Of a stretch of 50,238 nt of DNA, positions 8,816 through 17,721 are shown piece after piece. The position numbers and the translations under genes were made by a program. The number at the start of each line of letters is the position of its first letter. The stretch's first letter is position 1. Source of the DNA: Kofleriaceae bacterium (lineage in GTDB: Bacteria > Myxococcota_A > Polyangia > Haliangiales > Haliangiaceae). The stretch is taken from the NCBI GenBank assembly GCA_025357755.1, contig JANXOP010000178.1, forward strand, positions 1 to 50,238. The letters run 5' to 3'. The notes under the pieces were generated by a model, which saw only the letters and a list, made by a program, of their open reading frames with translations, was not told the origin of the DNA and made no database searches.

Positions 8816-10516
8816 ATGAAGCTCCTCCTCCTCGGGTTGCTATCGGCGTGCGCAATCGACACCTCGGGGGCGGCAGGCGATGACGATGGCAAGGCCGATG
8901 GCCAGAGCGGAAGCTACGTCGGCTACATCCAGGCGAACTCGCCGTTCTACTGGGCGCCCAGCGCGTACGCAGACTTTTCAGCCTCGTACACCTCGCTCGG
9001 TGGTGCGGCGAATCCGACGCCGGTCGCGACGGCCGATCGGCTCACGCAGCGCCTGCAGACCTGGATCGATCGGATCGATGCGGTCGTCCGCAAAGAAGTC
9101 CACGACACCACCGGCGAGGAGCTCGTCGCCCCCAAGCCGATCGTGGAAGTGCTCCCGAGCGGCAGCACCTTCAACGCGTGGGTCTCGCCGGTCGCCGCCT
9201 GCGCGGGCGTGACGCTCGCCGGCGGTGACGACTCCACCCAGAGCTTCCTGACCTCCGCGCAGGTCACGCACGGCACCAGCTACCAGTGCGTGCACCCGAC
9301 CTATCCGAGCGTCACCGATTTCCGTACGTTCTGGGATCGCCACAAGCCGGCGTGCAAGGTCGGCGCGGATCTCGTCGTCGGTGGGCCGAGCTGCGGTATC
9401 GAGACCGACGCGGCGCCGGGCGAGCTCGTGATGATCTCCACGTCGCCCTATATCCACGTCACGACCGACCTCATCGGTGCGGTGAGCGAGCGCACGCTCG
9501 CCGTCATCCTCTCGCACGAGCTCGGCCACTACTACCGGGCGCACGTGACCGACGCGACGATCCAGCACTACAACTTTTGGTACGACAGCGAGGCAGATCG
9601 CAAGAAGGTGCCCGTGCCGGCCGCGAACGCCTCCGACCTCCAGATCAAGTACAGCGAGCTGGTCAATGGCCCCAAGACGATCCAGGCCGCGACCCCGGGC
9701 CGGTACAGCCCGCGCCTCCGCACGTTCGTGATGACAGGGATCGTGCCACTCCTGACCGAGCGCACCGAAACCGGCTTCGTCTGCGCCGCGGCGCGTGATG
9801 CGCTCGGCACGTGGCAAGCACCGCTGATGACGGGCTGGGGCATCCCCACGGATGCGGTGACGAGCTACCTCGCCTTCGAGACCAAGCTCGCCGCGTGCGC
9901 GTCGCACCTGAACCTCACCGGCGACACCGGCGCGACGTCCCTGTCGTACGGCACGGTGCTGATGTCGGTGATCGACGCGAAGCTCGGCAAGGTCACGCTG
10001 CCGTTCCAGGGCGCGACGCTCGCGAACGTGCTCGATGCCCTGAACGCGAACGCGGTCAAGCTCGACAAGAAGGAGGCCGCGCTGCGCACGCAGATCGCGC
10101 AGAACCGGATCGGCCTGTACACGATCGAAGAAGAGGCCGACGACATCGCGCTCGAGATCTCGGCGCGCATGGGCATCGCGCCCACCGACGTGATCGCTTC
10201 GTGGCAAGAGTTCATGGCTGCGATCGCACTCGTGGTGCCGCCCGATTTTCGGCAGACCTACCTGGCGGAGAACACCAGCTGCGCTGCACAGCTCGCGAAG
10301 AGCTTCACGAACGACGACCACACGCCGATGTTCGTGCCGATCGGCGACCTCGGCGAGCCGCACCACAGCGATTGCTACCGCCTGTTCAACTTCTGGCGCG
10401 AGCAGAAGCTGCGCAACTACAGCATCGGCGAGCCGTTCGTGTTCGCGGGCGACTGGCAGACGTTCCAGGACGAAGCCCGTACGCTCTCGGCCCAGGCCGC
10501 GTCGATCGGCCAGTAA
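8816..10516 (+). CDS. M48-like zinc metalloprotease, lipoprotein
   Basis: Encodes 566 aa from the ATG at 8816, which gives MKLLLLGLLSAC with the lipid cysteine at residue 12. The catalytic motif H234-E-L-G-H238 sits in VILSHELGHYYRAH. A second motif about 200 residues later, EEEADDIALEISARMG, matches the E-x-x-x-A-D third-ligand helix of M48-type gluzincins. The spacing between the two is much larger than in HtpX or Ste24, so it is a divergent, periplasmic or outer-membrane-anchored relative without membrane helices. It is predicted to be an active endopeptidase with an unknown substrate. Confidence 0.72.
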   Translation: MKLLLLGLLSACAIDTSGAAGDDDGKADGQSGSYVGYIQANSPFYWAPSAYADFSASYTSLGGAANPTPVATADRLTQRLQTWIDRIDAVVRKEVHDTTGEELVAPKPIVEVLPSGSTFNAWVSPVAACAGVTLAGGDDSTQSFLTSAQVTHGTSYQCVHPTYPSVTDFRTFWDRHKPACKVGADLVVGGPSCGIETDAAPGELVMISTSPYIHVTTDLIGAVSERTLAVILSHELGHYYRAHVTDATIQHYNFWYDSEADRKKVPVPAANASDLQIKYSELVNGPKTIQAATPGRYSPRLRTFVMTGIVPLLTERTETGFVCAAARDALGTWQAPLMTGWGIPTDAVTSYLAFETKLAACASHLNLTGDTGATSLSYGTVLMSVIDAKLGKVTLPFQGATLANVLDALNANAVKLDKKEAALRTQIAQNRIGLYTIEEEADDIALEISARMGIAPTDVIASWQEFMAAIALVVPPDFRQTYLAENTSCAAQLAKSFTNDDHTPMFVPIGDLGEPHHSDCYRLFNFWREQKLRNYSIGEPFVFAGDWQTFQDEARTLSAQAASIGQ

Positions 10517-10587
10517 CCGGCAAGCGCGCTAGCCGAACGGGAATCTTAACGATCGGGAAGGCTCTCGGTCGCCGTAGCTTCGCGCTC

Positions 10588-11553
10588 ATGAACAAGCGCC
10601 TTATCTGTGTCGCGGTGGCGATGATCGGCTGCGGCTCCAGCAATTCGTCGAACCCTGTCGACTCGCACGCGGTCAATGATGGCGCGCACCTCGATGGTGC
10701 CGGCTCGGGCAGCGCCAGCGGGTGCACGAGCTACACGATGACGACGATCGCCGCGATGCGGATGGGCACGGTGAGTGGCTGCTTTACCCTGACCAACGTC
10801 GTCACGCTCGGCACCACCCCCTCGACGAAGTCGCCGAGGCTCTTCGTACAAGATGCCGCCGGCGGCGACTTCTCGGCGATGGTGACCAAGTGTTCTTCGA
10901 CGAGCACCTCGCACCCGTGCTCGATCAACACGCAGGTCGCCGCGATCGCGGACAGCCATTCGGTCACGATCACCGGCACGTATATCAAGACCGCCTCGAC
11001 GACGTTCGAGGAGTTCTTCATCGACAGCCTCACCGACAACGGCGCCACCACGGCGCCCGCCGCCGCGACGGCGACGCTCGCGCAGATCGAGCGCAGCGGC
11101 ACCGCGAAGAACCTTCGCTTCCAGCGCATCACCGTGAACATCGCCGCGGCCGACAAGCTCAGGATGTTCGACTGGACGCCTCCGGAGCTCGCGAACACCT
11201 CGGCGACCGCGTGCTCGTATCAGTTCGGCTTCGGCATGCTACCGATGTCGGCAACTGGCACCGCCGCTGCGGCGTGCTCGAATGGAACCACGCAGCCCAC
11301 CGGTCAAGCCGCGGTCAACGCGAACGAGGTACTGATCGGCACGGACTTCTACAAGACCTTTACGGTCTCGAGCGACTGTCGCTGCGCGAAGATGTTCGTC
11401 GACATGGAGCCCACGGCGACGAGCACGCTGACCGGTACGCTCAGCGGCCTACTGGTGTTCGACGTGCCGTTCGGGGCCACCGCCGGGTACTACTACCTCG
11501 CCCCGAAAAGCATGACCGACGCGCCGATCACGAACCTCGTCGCCGGCCAGTGA
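10588..11553 (+). CDS. Lipoprotein of unknown function
   Basis: Encodes 321 aa. The ATG at 10588 opens MNKRLICVAVAMIGCGSS, a signal peptide with lipobox MIGC, followed by a Ser/Asp-rich tether. The body alternates Thr/Ser-rich strands and resembles OB-fold or nucleic-acid-binding-type secreted domains (SITDSHSVTITGTY-like strand, then FFIDSL), but I cannot name a family. Two well-separated cysteine pairs occur. It lies 71 bp after the M48-like gene on the same strand. Confidence 0.62.
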   Translation: MNKRLICVAVAMIGCGSSNSSNPVDSHAVNDGAHLDGAGSGSASGCTSYTMTTIAAMRMGTVSGCFTLTNVVTLGTTPSTKSPRLFVQDAAGGDFSAMVTKCSSTSTSHPCSINTQVAAIADSHSVTITGTYIKTASTTFEEFFIDSLTDNGATTAPAAATATLAQIERSGTAKNLRFQRITVNIAAADKLRMFDWTPPELANTSATACSYQFGFGMLPMSATGTAAAACSNGTTQPTGQAAVNANEVLIGTDFYKTFTVSSDCRCAKMFVDMEPTATSTLTGTLSGLLVFDVPFGATAGYYYLAPKSMTDAPITNLVAGQ

Positions 11554-11748
11554 GCACCTCGTCGCCGAACGCGAGAGCATTGCTGGCTCATCAGTTGGTG
11601 TAATTCGAGTGCGTAGGCCGCGGGGGTCCATTCGGGGCGTGGCGTGAACCGTGCCGCCGGGATCTTCGAGCTCGCGAGAAGCGCATGCGAGGTCAACGCA
11701 GAAGGTTATTCCACGGGCAACAAAGTCGTTCGAGTGCAGAAACGACGC

Positions 11749-12280
11749 TCACCACGCAAAGCCGAGGTTCGCGACCAGCGCGATGCCATCGACAGCGCGC
11801 GACCGACTCGTCGTGGTTTCGATCGCGGGGCGAAACCGCAGCTGCCGCGTTCCGACCTCGAGACCGACGTGCGATCGCGACATCCCGGATCGAGCGCACG
11901 TCGTACTCGGCCATGTACTGTTCCTGACGCACGGCAAGGTCAGCACCGAGGACCGCACAAGCTGCTTCGTGCCATACGCACAGATGATCTTCTGCACCCG
12001 CGCGCATGACGACGCGTGATCCCGAGTACGTGAGCTCGTCGACTGCTTGATTGCCACCACCGGTGAGTTGACCGTGAAGCCACCACGATCCACTGATTCG
12101 CGTGCCGACCTCGAGCGTCGGGTTCAAGTACAGCCCGCCGCGGTCACCGCCAAGGGTCGTACCAGCGGCGACGTACAGGTGTGCTTCGTCCGGCTTCGGC
12201 GACGCCTCGGAGATCAGCATGGGTTGAGCGGAGGCCGACGACGCTGCGAGGAGGATCGCGAGTCCGAGCGAGCTGTTCAT
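11749..12280 (-). pseudogene. Outer-membrane beta-barrel protein with a frameshift
   Basis: From the ATG at 12280 the frame reads MNSSLGLAILLAASSASAQP, a classical signal peptide with an ASA-QP cleavage site, followed by barrel-like strands (LNPTLEVGTRISGSWWLHG). This frame stays sensible to about 11880 (YDVRSIRDV) and then turns into Arg-rich nonsense. A second frame picks up exactly there with SHVGLEVGTRQLRFRPAIE and ends VANLGFAW, the aromatic C-terminus expected of an outer-membrane barrel. Joined, they give one protein of about 175 aa. A one-base insertion (or two-base deletion) in the GATGTCGCGATCGC stretch explains it. It may be true decay or a sequencing error. Confidence 0.62.
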
Positions 12281-12380
12281 CTCGACCCTACCAAGCAATG
12301 GTCGGACCATCACGTAAGCCCTTGAATCTTCGATTCAGAAGAGCGCGTTTTCTGACAGGCTGATGGACCAGCCAGCACAC

Positions 12381-12814
12381 TCAGAGAGCGGTCGCGAGCT
12401 TCGTACACCGCCCTTGCAGCGCGATGTCGTCGATCGGCGGGAGTCCTCGAAGCTGTTCGCGTACGCGATCGCGGTCGATAGCTTCGTTCGAGCCACCGAC
12501 ATGCCTCAATAGCGCGAGGCAGTCCTCCAGGTCGACGGCGCTCAGACGTCCGATCTTGAGCAGCAGGAACAGCGTCGCATCCGGCCTGTAGTCAGGGCCA
12601 AGCGTTCCGCTCGTGTACCGCCGAGTCCGATCAGATCGAGGTCCTCGGTGGTCCGGCTCGGCGCGAACCACGCGGCAGCCGCACCACCGCCGATCAACAG
12701 CCACTCGCCATCGAGGCGCTCGCCGACCAGCTCCAACAGCGCCTGGATCCGAGACCGGTCGTATCTGAGCGGAGCCATCCTGCTAACGCTGGTCAGATGC
12801 GTGATGCGTGGCAA
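12381..12814 (-). pseudogene. Nucleotidyltransferase-like gene (DUF6036 type), frameshifted
   Basis: One frame (from 12814) gives LLELVGERLDGEWLLIGGGA and RTTEDLDLIGLGG, the G-G...D-x-D nucleotidyltransferase signature of DUF6036/MNT-like proteins. It degenerates at about 12610. A different frame continues with PDATLFLLLKIGRLSAVDLE and a helical C-terminus ending at 12381. The protein would be about 140 aa. Family members are often found in toxin-antitoxin pairs; no partner is visible next to it, since the following gene is a GST. It is either a decayed gene or carries a sequence error. Confidence 0.55.
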
Positions 12815-12937
12815 ATCCTGCGCGACGGCGGCCTCAAGCTACGTCGCATCGCGCTCGAGAATCTCGCAAGCGTCCTCTAGTCGGGTCATGTCCGCAAAGC
12901 GACGCCGCGACCAGGATCGTGGGTATGGTGCGCACGC

Positions 12938-13657
12938 ATGGAAGATCTGACGCTGTACCAGTTCGCGCTCTGCCCGTTCTGCCACAAGGTCCGGGCCGGT
13001 CTCGAGCTCAAGGGCCTCGCCTACCGCGCCGTCGAGGTCAACCCCATGACCAAGAAGGAGCTGCCATCTCTTCCCAGCGATGCGCCGCGCAAGGTGCCGG
13101 TGCTGGTCCACGGCGACCGCGTGGTGTTCGACTCGACGGCGATCCTCGCTTACCTCGACGAGGCATTTCCCGCGGCCTCGTTCACGCCGACCGAACCCGG
13201 CGCACGCACGCGGAGCATCGAGATCGAGGACTGGACCGACACCGAGCTGATCGCCGCATTGCCGACGGTGATCTACGGCACCTGGCGCGAGGCGATCAAG
13301 GCCGCGCAGGTCACGGCCCGGACCTCGAACTTCGGCCTGCTGCACAACCTCTCGGTACGCGCGGGCGGCTCGTTGATCATGCATCAGATCGCCAAGCGCA
13401 TCTTGAAGAAGCACGGCAAGCAGGATGGCCACGCGTGGGTCGCCTCCACCATGGATCGGTTCGAGGCCTGGCTCGGGGATCAAGACTACGTGACCGGCAC
13501 CGAGCTCTCGGTCGGCGACGTGGCGGTCCACGGCGCGCTGACCTGCGTCGCGGAGTTCCCGATCTTCGAGGAGATCATGCGGAGGCCACGGATCGCCACC
13601 TGGTACGGCAGGATGTCGACTCGCCGCGAAGCCGCGCGCGCCGCGCATGCATCCTGA
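12938..13657 (+). CDS. Glutathione S-transferase / mPGES-2-like thiol transferase
   Basis: Encodes 239 aa. The thioredoxin-fold N-domain begins LTLYQFALCPFCHKVR with a C12-P-F-C15 active site, then VEVNPMTKKEL, a cis-Pro segment RKVPVLVHGDR, and FDSTAILAYLDEAF for glutathione gamma-Glu binding. The all-helical GST C-domain ends with LSVGDVAVHGAL (N-capping box). The CPFC motif and the VEVNP phrase resemble prostaglandin E synthase 2-type GSTs rather than classical tyrosine or serine GSTs. It is cytosolic. Its stop lies 7 bp before the end of the convergent gene at 13665. Confidence 0.85.
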   Translation: MEDLTLYQFALCPFCHKVRAGLELKGLAYRAVEVNPMTKKELPSLPSDAPRKVPVLVHGDRVVFDSTAILAYLDEAFPAASFTPTEPGARTRSIEIEDWTDTELIAALPTVIYGTWREAIKAAQVTARTSNFGLLHNLSVRAGGSLIMHQIAKRILKKHGKQDGHAWVASTMDRFEAWLGDQDYVTGTELSVGDVAVHGALTCVAEFPIFEEIMRRPRIATWYGRMSTRREAARAAHAS

Positions 13658-13664
13658 CGCGGCT

Positions 13665-15824
13665 CTACAAGGGCTGCGCGACCTGCCCTTCATCGATGGC
13701 GCGGATGACGTCGACGCGATACTGGCCGTTGTCAAGGTCGGCGAAAGACATGAGCGCGAAGGTGTCGACTTCGGAGTGCGCCGCGAAGGGAAAGATGATG
13801 CTCCCGTGCAGGCGCCAGCAGCGCTCGGGATGACTCGCGAGGCACGCGGTCTGGCCGCCATACCATCCGAGCACGGGAGGCGTGGCGTACCTGAAATCGA
13901 CGATCGGGACGATGGAGACGAGCCCGGGAAAGTGCATGACCGTGACGGGTCCCGTCGGCTCGAGCAGCGCGACGAGACCCACCGAGATCAGCACGGGGAT
14001 TCCCGCGGTGGTTCGACCCACCACGCGCCCGCCGGGCTGACAGTTGGATGCGTGTTGCAACGTAGGCACGTTGTTCGCGTACACGATGTGGCCGTACGTA
14101 CAGACCACGCCCCACGTGAACCAGTCGGTCGCGAGTCCGAAGTAAGGATCGAGGAGCATCGGTGCGCCAGCATCGATATTGCCGGTCAGCGCCGTGACCC
14201 GCGGCGATCCTCCGAGCTCGTCGTAGGCGTAGATCACCGACTGGAATCCCGAGGCGTGGGTATGCGCGGCGAGCATGGTCGTATCACCGCGCGCTGCAGC
14301 GAGGTCGAGCGCGCTGAACCCGAGCGGCATGACGCCGGTCGACGTCCTTCCGACCGCGTAGACCTCGCCGCTCCCCCCGACGATCGCGCCGCCCTCGGCG
14401 GTGGTAGCGACCTTCGGCGTGAGCGAGATCGGAATGCCGGTCTGGATCGTGAGCTGCTGGCGACCGGTGCTTGCGCGGTAGCGTACGAGGACGAGGTCGC
14501 CGAGGCCTGCCGTCGTCGGCTGGATCCCGATGACGTGGATCGTGTCGCGATACGTCGAGGTGCTCACGCTTTGTAGCGTCGATGCGAGCAGGACGCTCGA
14601 GCTGCCCACCGCCCAGACCTTCGTGATCTGGCCCTCGTAGAGCTTGACGGTCTGGAGGTTGTCGCCACCCTCGTACGCCGACAGAAGATCGCCCGGCTCG
14701 TTGTCGACGACGGTCATCACGTCACCGTCGAGGATCCGGACGATCGACGTCGTGCCGACCGCCTGCGTGCCGCGCAGGAAGTGAGCGCGCGAGTCAGGCA
14801 ACCTGAGGGCCGCGGCCGGGCACACCGAGAACGGCAGCGGCGCCCAGGTCACGGCGCTCTGAGCGACGCCCAGGTGATAGACGGCCGCACCACGCCGCAC
14901 GCAGTAAGACGCTACGGGCTCGGGGCCCGGCTCGAGACCGGGTGGAATGTCGAGCGGCACGACCTCGTCGAGATTCGTGGCGGGTGCGCCGTCGACGAGG
15001 ACCTCGGTCGGAGCGAGATCGCCGACATGCTCCTGCATCAACGAGTAGGTCGACGCCGTCGTCTTCGCGACGAGCGTGATCGTCTCGGGCTTGGCCGTGA
15101 CCCGCACAGCTGGCTGGTCCTGCGCCTCGAATCCGGGCGACGCCGTCGCGATCGTCGAGAGCGAGGTTCCGATCGGAACCGCGAGGCTCGTCGGAATCGG
15201 TTGGGCGACCGGCTCGCTCGACGAAGTCAACCCGAGCAGCGCGGTGGCACCGGCGGCCTCCGTGCACGTCGTGATCGTCAGCGGCGCGGCCGGCGTGAAC
15301 ACACCGGTCGCCGTGGTCAACGTGCCGGTCTCGAGGTGATCGCGCCGCGACCACCACACGTGCTCGTCGGCCGTGATGCATGGTCCCTCGATCTGCGCAT
15401 CCTCCAGCCACGCGTCAGCCGGTAGGCCCGAGTCGCTTCGAGCGGTCGTGAACTTAGTCAGGTCGATCTGCGCGACGATGTGCTGCCAGGCGCTCTGGTC
15501 ATCGACATAGGCGACATTCAGAGCGAACGTCTTGCCGACCAGCTTCGGCGGAAACACCGTCGGGTTGTGCACGGCGAGCTCGAACGACTCCTGCGAGTCG
15601 CACGCCCATCCGACGCCGTCTTGGTCCGGATCGACCTGCGCCGGATCGTAGACCGTCGGGCAGTCGTCAACCGCGTCAGGAACACCATCCTGATCCATGT
15701 CGCCCGCCGTCTGCGCATCCGGGCTCGCATCCGCACCGGCGTCACCAGTCATCGGACCACCATCGTGGGTCGCCTTCGACGGCGAGCTACAGGCAAGGAC
15801 CAACCCCAGCACCAGGTACTTCAT
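13665..15824 (-). CDS. Large lipoprotein with thrombospondin type-3 calcium repeats
   Basis: Encodes 719 aa from the ATG at 15824, giving MKYLVLGLVLACSSP (lipobox VLAC). After an Asp/Gly tether come calcium-binding thrombospondin type-3-like repeats (MDQDGVPDAVDDCPTVYDP and VDPDQDGVGWACDS). The remaining 600 residues are beta-rich with hints of propeller-type repeats (VVDNEPGDLLSAYEGG, FGLATDWFTWGVVC), but no family is recognisable. The frame runs on upstream to 15995; that part overlaps the next gene's 3' region and lacks a signal peptide. Likely a surface-exposed structural or sensory protein. Confidence 0.72.
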   Translation of the reverse strand: MKYLVLGLVLACSSPSKATHDGGPMTGDAGADASPDAQTAGDMDQDGVPDAVDDCPTVYDPAQVDPDQDGVGWACDSQESFELAVHNPTVFPPKLVGKTFALNVAYVDDQSAWQHIVAQIDLTKFTTARSDSGLPADAWLEDAQIEGPCITADEHVWWSRRDHLETGTLTTATGVFTPAAPLTITTCTEAAGATALLGLTSSSEPVAQPIPTSLAVPIGTSLSTIATASPGFEAQDQPAVRVTAKPETITLVAKTTASTYSLMQEHVGDLAPTEVLVDGAPATNLDEVVPLDIPPGLEPGPEPVASYCVRRGAAVYHLGVAQSAVTWAPLPFSVCPAAALRLPDSRAHFLRGTQAVGTTSIVRILDGDVMTVVDNEPGDLLSAYEGGDNLQTVKLYEGQITKVWAVGSSSVLLASTLQSVSTSTYRDTIHVIGIQPTTAGLGDLVLVRYRASTGRQQLTIQTGIPISLTPKVATTAEGGAIVGGSGEVYAVGRTSTGVMPLGFSALDLAAARGDTTMLAAHTHASGFQSVIYAYDELGGSPRVTALTGNIDAGAPMLLDPYFGLATDWFTWGVVCTYGHIVYANNVPTLQHASNCQPGGRVVGRTTAGIPVLISVGLVALLEPTGPVTVMHFPGLVSIVPIVDFRYATPPVLGWYGGQTACLASHPERCWRLHGSIIFPFAAHSEVDTFALMSFADLDNGQYRVDVIRAIDEGQVAQPL

Positions 15825-15861
15825 CCGGTGGAGCTTATGCTTGGCGGCTCGTCCCGCGCGA

Positions 15862-17004
15862 TCAGAACCGCGCGACGTTGCCTGCAAAACACTGGCGGCG
15901 CTGGTCCGTGACACCGTTGTAGCGGTTCGGCGAGCCTTGCGTCGCGGAAGAGGCATCCGCGCACCCGATCGTCGAGCCGAACACGTCGTTGGCATAGAGG
16001 CTGTTGTTGACCGGCACCGCGGGCCGGCTGCCGGTCACGAGCAAGCCGATCGCTCCGATGAATTGGTTGTGCGCGACGTAGTTCCCGACCGTGGGCGACG
16101 CGCTCGACTGTTCGCACAGCAACATCGCCGCCGAACGAGGAGTCCCGCCGGGCATCACATCGCACCCAGGGTTGTACGGTTGGATTGCCGAGGTCTTCGG
16201 GTGGCTCACGTGATTACTCGAGACCGACCAGCCGTTGGTGTCGAACAAGCTGATCGCCGCCCACCCGGAGTTGTCGTTGATGATGTTGCGGTCGATGTGC
16301 TTCGAGGCTGCCGAGCGGACGCTGTTGACGTCGATCGCGGGTCCGACGTTATTTTGGATGTAGTTGTCGTGGATGCTGATCTGGGATCCGCCGTGGACGT
16401 AGATCCCGGCGCCTGGCGGTGCCGTCGGACACGAACCACCGTTGTACCGGATCACCGAGTACCCGACCTCGAACGAGTTAGCGCCGAGGATGCTCACGCC
16501 GTTGCATCGCGTGTTGAAGATCTGCGAGTGCAGGACGCGCGCGTTCGTACCCTGGACGCCGAGGAATGCGACGCCCGCACCGTCGAGCGTGAGGTTGTCG
16601 ATCATGCCCGGGTTATCCGTCGCAGCACCGAGGGCGCGGACCAACCCGAACGCGCCACCCGCAGGGAACCCCGCGCTCGCGCGAATGATGATGTTCGGCG
16701 CGGACGAGCCCGCGCCACGCAAGATCTGTCCCGGATGCAGCGGCAGCTGACCATCGATGACATAGGTGCCAGGCGCGAGCTCAACGCACGGCGCGACGTT
16801 GATCTGGTGCACGAGCTCGGCGACCGTCGAGACCCCGGTGCATGCGACCGCGGCGCTGACATCCTGGCTGGCGAGAGGGTCGGTCCCCCCATCGTCCGCG
16901 TCATTCGAGTCACCGAGACCATCGGCTCCGCTCTCTGCAGTCGGGCTCGGCTCGACGCATGCGGCCAGCATCACGAATCCGACGAGCAACTTCGAGGTCA
17001 CCAT
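15862..17004 (-). CDS. Right-handed parallel beta-helix lipoprotein
   Basis: Encodes 380 aa. The ATG at 17004 gives MVTSKLLVGFVMLAAC, a lipoprotein signal. After an Asp-rich tether the protein shows TVAELVHQINVAPCVELAPG, typical of the lead-in of pectate-lyase-like beta-helices. Coil repeats follow: IDNLTLDGAGVAFLGV, VLHSQIFNTRCNGVSI, ISIHDNYIQNNVGPAI, SVSSNHVSHPKTSAI. These match the right-handed beta-helix (PbH1) pattern with Asn ladders. No clear catalytic triad for a lyase can be picked out; carbohydrate binding or depolymerisation is possible. Confidence 0.75.
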   Translation of the reverse strand: MVTSKLLVGFVMLAACVEPSPTAESGADGLGDSNDADDGGTDPLASQDVSAAVACTGVSTVAELVHQINVAPCVELAPGTYVIDGQLPLHPGQILRGAGSSAPNIIIRASAGFPAGGAFGLVRALGAATDNPGMIDNLTLDGAGVAFLGVQGTNARVLHSQIFNTRCNGVSILGANSFEVGYSVIRYNGGSCPTAPPGAGIYVHGGSQISIHDNYIQNNVGPAIDVNSVRSAASKHIDRNIINDNSGWAAISLFDTNGWSVSSNHVSHPKTSAIQPYNPGCDVMPGGTPRSAAMLLCEQSSASPTVGNYVAHNQFIGAIGLLVTGSRPAVPVNNSLYANDVFGSTIGCADASSATQGSPNRYNGVTDQRRQCFAGNVARF

Positions 17005-17177
17005 GCTCAACCGAGCTGCACCGCTCGTGCCGGTTGCCGACCGCGCGGCGGCTCGCCATCGCGCGCTCGGGGTCGCCCCGCGCTGGGTGCTGGGGTTCCA
17101 ATGCAACCTCGCGGTCGCATTGGCGCAAGACCTGGTTCATGCGCTCTTCGACGAGCCCGTTTCGGCGCGAGTCGAGC

Positions 17178-17546
17178 TCACATCAAGACAGGGATCGTTC
17201 GGATGACGACGTTGGTCTCGAGAGTCACAGCACCGTTCTGCGTGAGCAAGCGACCATCGACCGACGCGCCGTTTTGGGCCGTGATCGACACCTCCGTCAA
17301 AAAGTTTCCCGCCATCTCCCCTTTGGTGCCGATGGTCGTCGACGAACCCACCTGCCAGAACACGTTCGTGCCTCTGGCACCGTTCGCGAGGATGATCCGG
17401 CTCCCCGGAGCCGAGGTGAAGCTCGACCCGATCTGGAAGACCCAGATCGCGTTGGAGTCACCGCCGGCGTCGAGGGTGAGATCGCCGACGGTAATCTCGA
17501 GCGACGAGCTCGAGACGTAGAGTCCCGGCGTCAGCGCACGACTTTC
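17178..17546 (-). pseudogene. DUF3494 (ice-binding-like) gene remnant, C-terminal half
   Basis: The minus frame from about 17546 down to the stop at 17178 reads LTPGLYVSSSSLEI, LTLDAGGDSNAIWVFQIGSS, ANGARGTNVFWQVGSS, TIGTKGEMAGNFLTEVSIT and ASVDGRLLTQNGAVTLE. This is the hallmark second half of the DUF3494 ice-binding/antifreeze beta-solenoid. The first half (signal peptide and the strands before LTPG) is absent. Upstream of 17546 the frame is Arg-rich noise. Complete relatives are about 220 residues or more, so this is a truncated copy and probably not expressed. Confidence 0.72.
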
Positions 17547-17554
17547 CCGCTCGC

Positions 17555-17680
17555 ATGCGTGAGCGATGGGAACTGCTCCTCGAGGCCGGGCTCTCGATCG
17601 AAGTGCTCGACGAACGCGCAGCGAGCCACTTCGCGCGCGAAATCGTCGCATCTCGGCTTGGCACACGGGCGGCTGGCTGA
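17555..17680 (+). other. Short ORF, possible gene fragment
   Basis: A 41-codon frame starting MRERWELLLEAGLSIEVLDE and ending GTRAAG, then a stop. A continuation in another frame reads GRLADLREYYFIA and stops at 17708, so the sequence may be a frameshifted fragment of one small helical protein. It abuts the broken end of the DUF3494 remnant on the opposite strand, which suggests a rearrangement junction near 17550. I do not recognise the family. Confidence 0.25.
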
Positions 17681-17721
17681 CCTCCGCGAGTACTACTTCA
17701 TCGCCTGAAGCGCGTCCTCGA

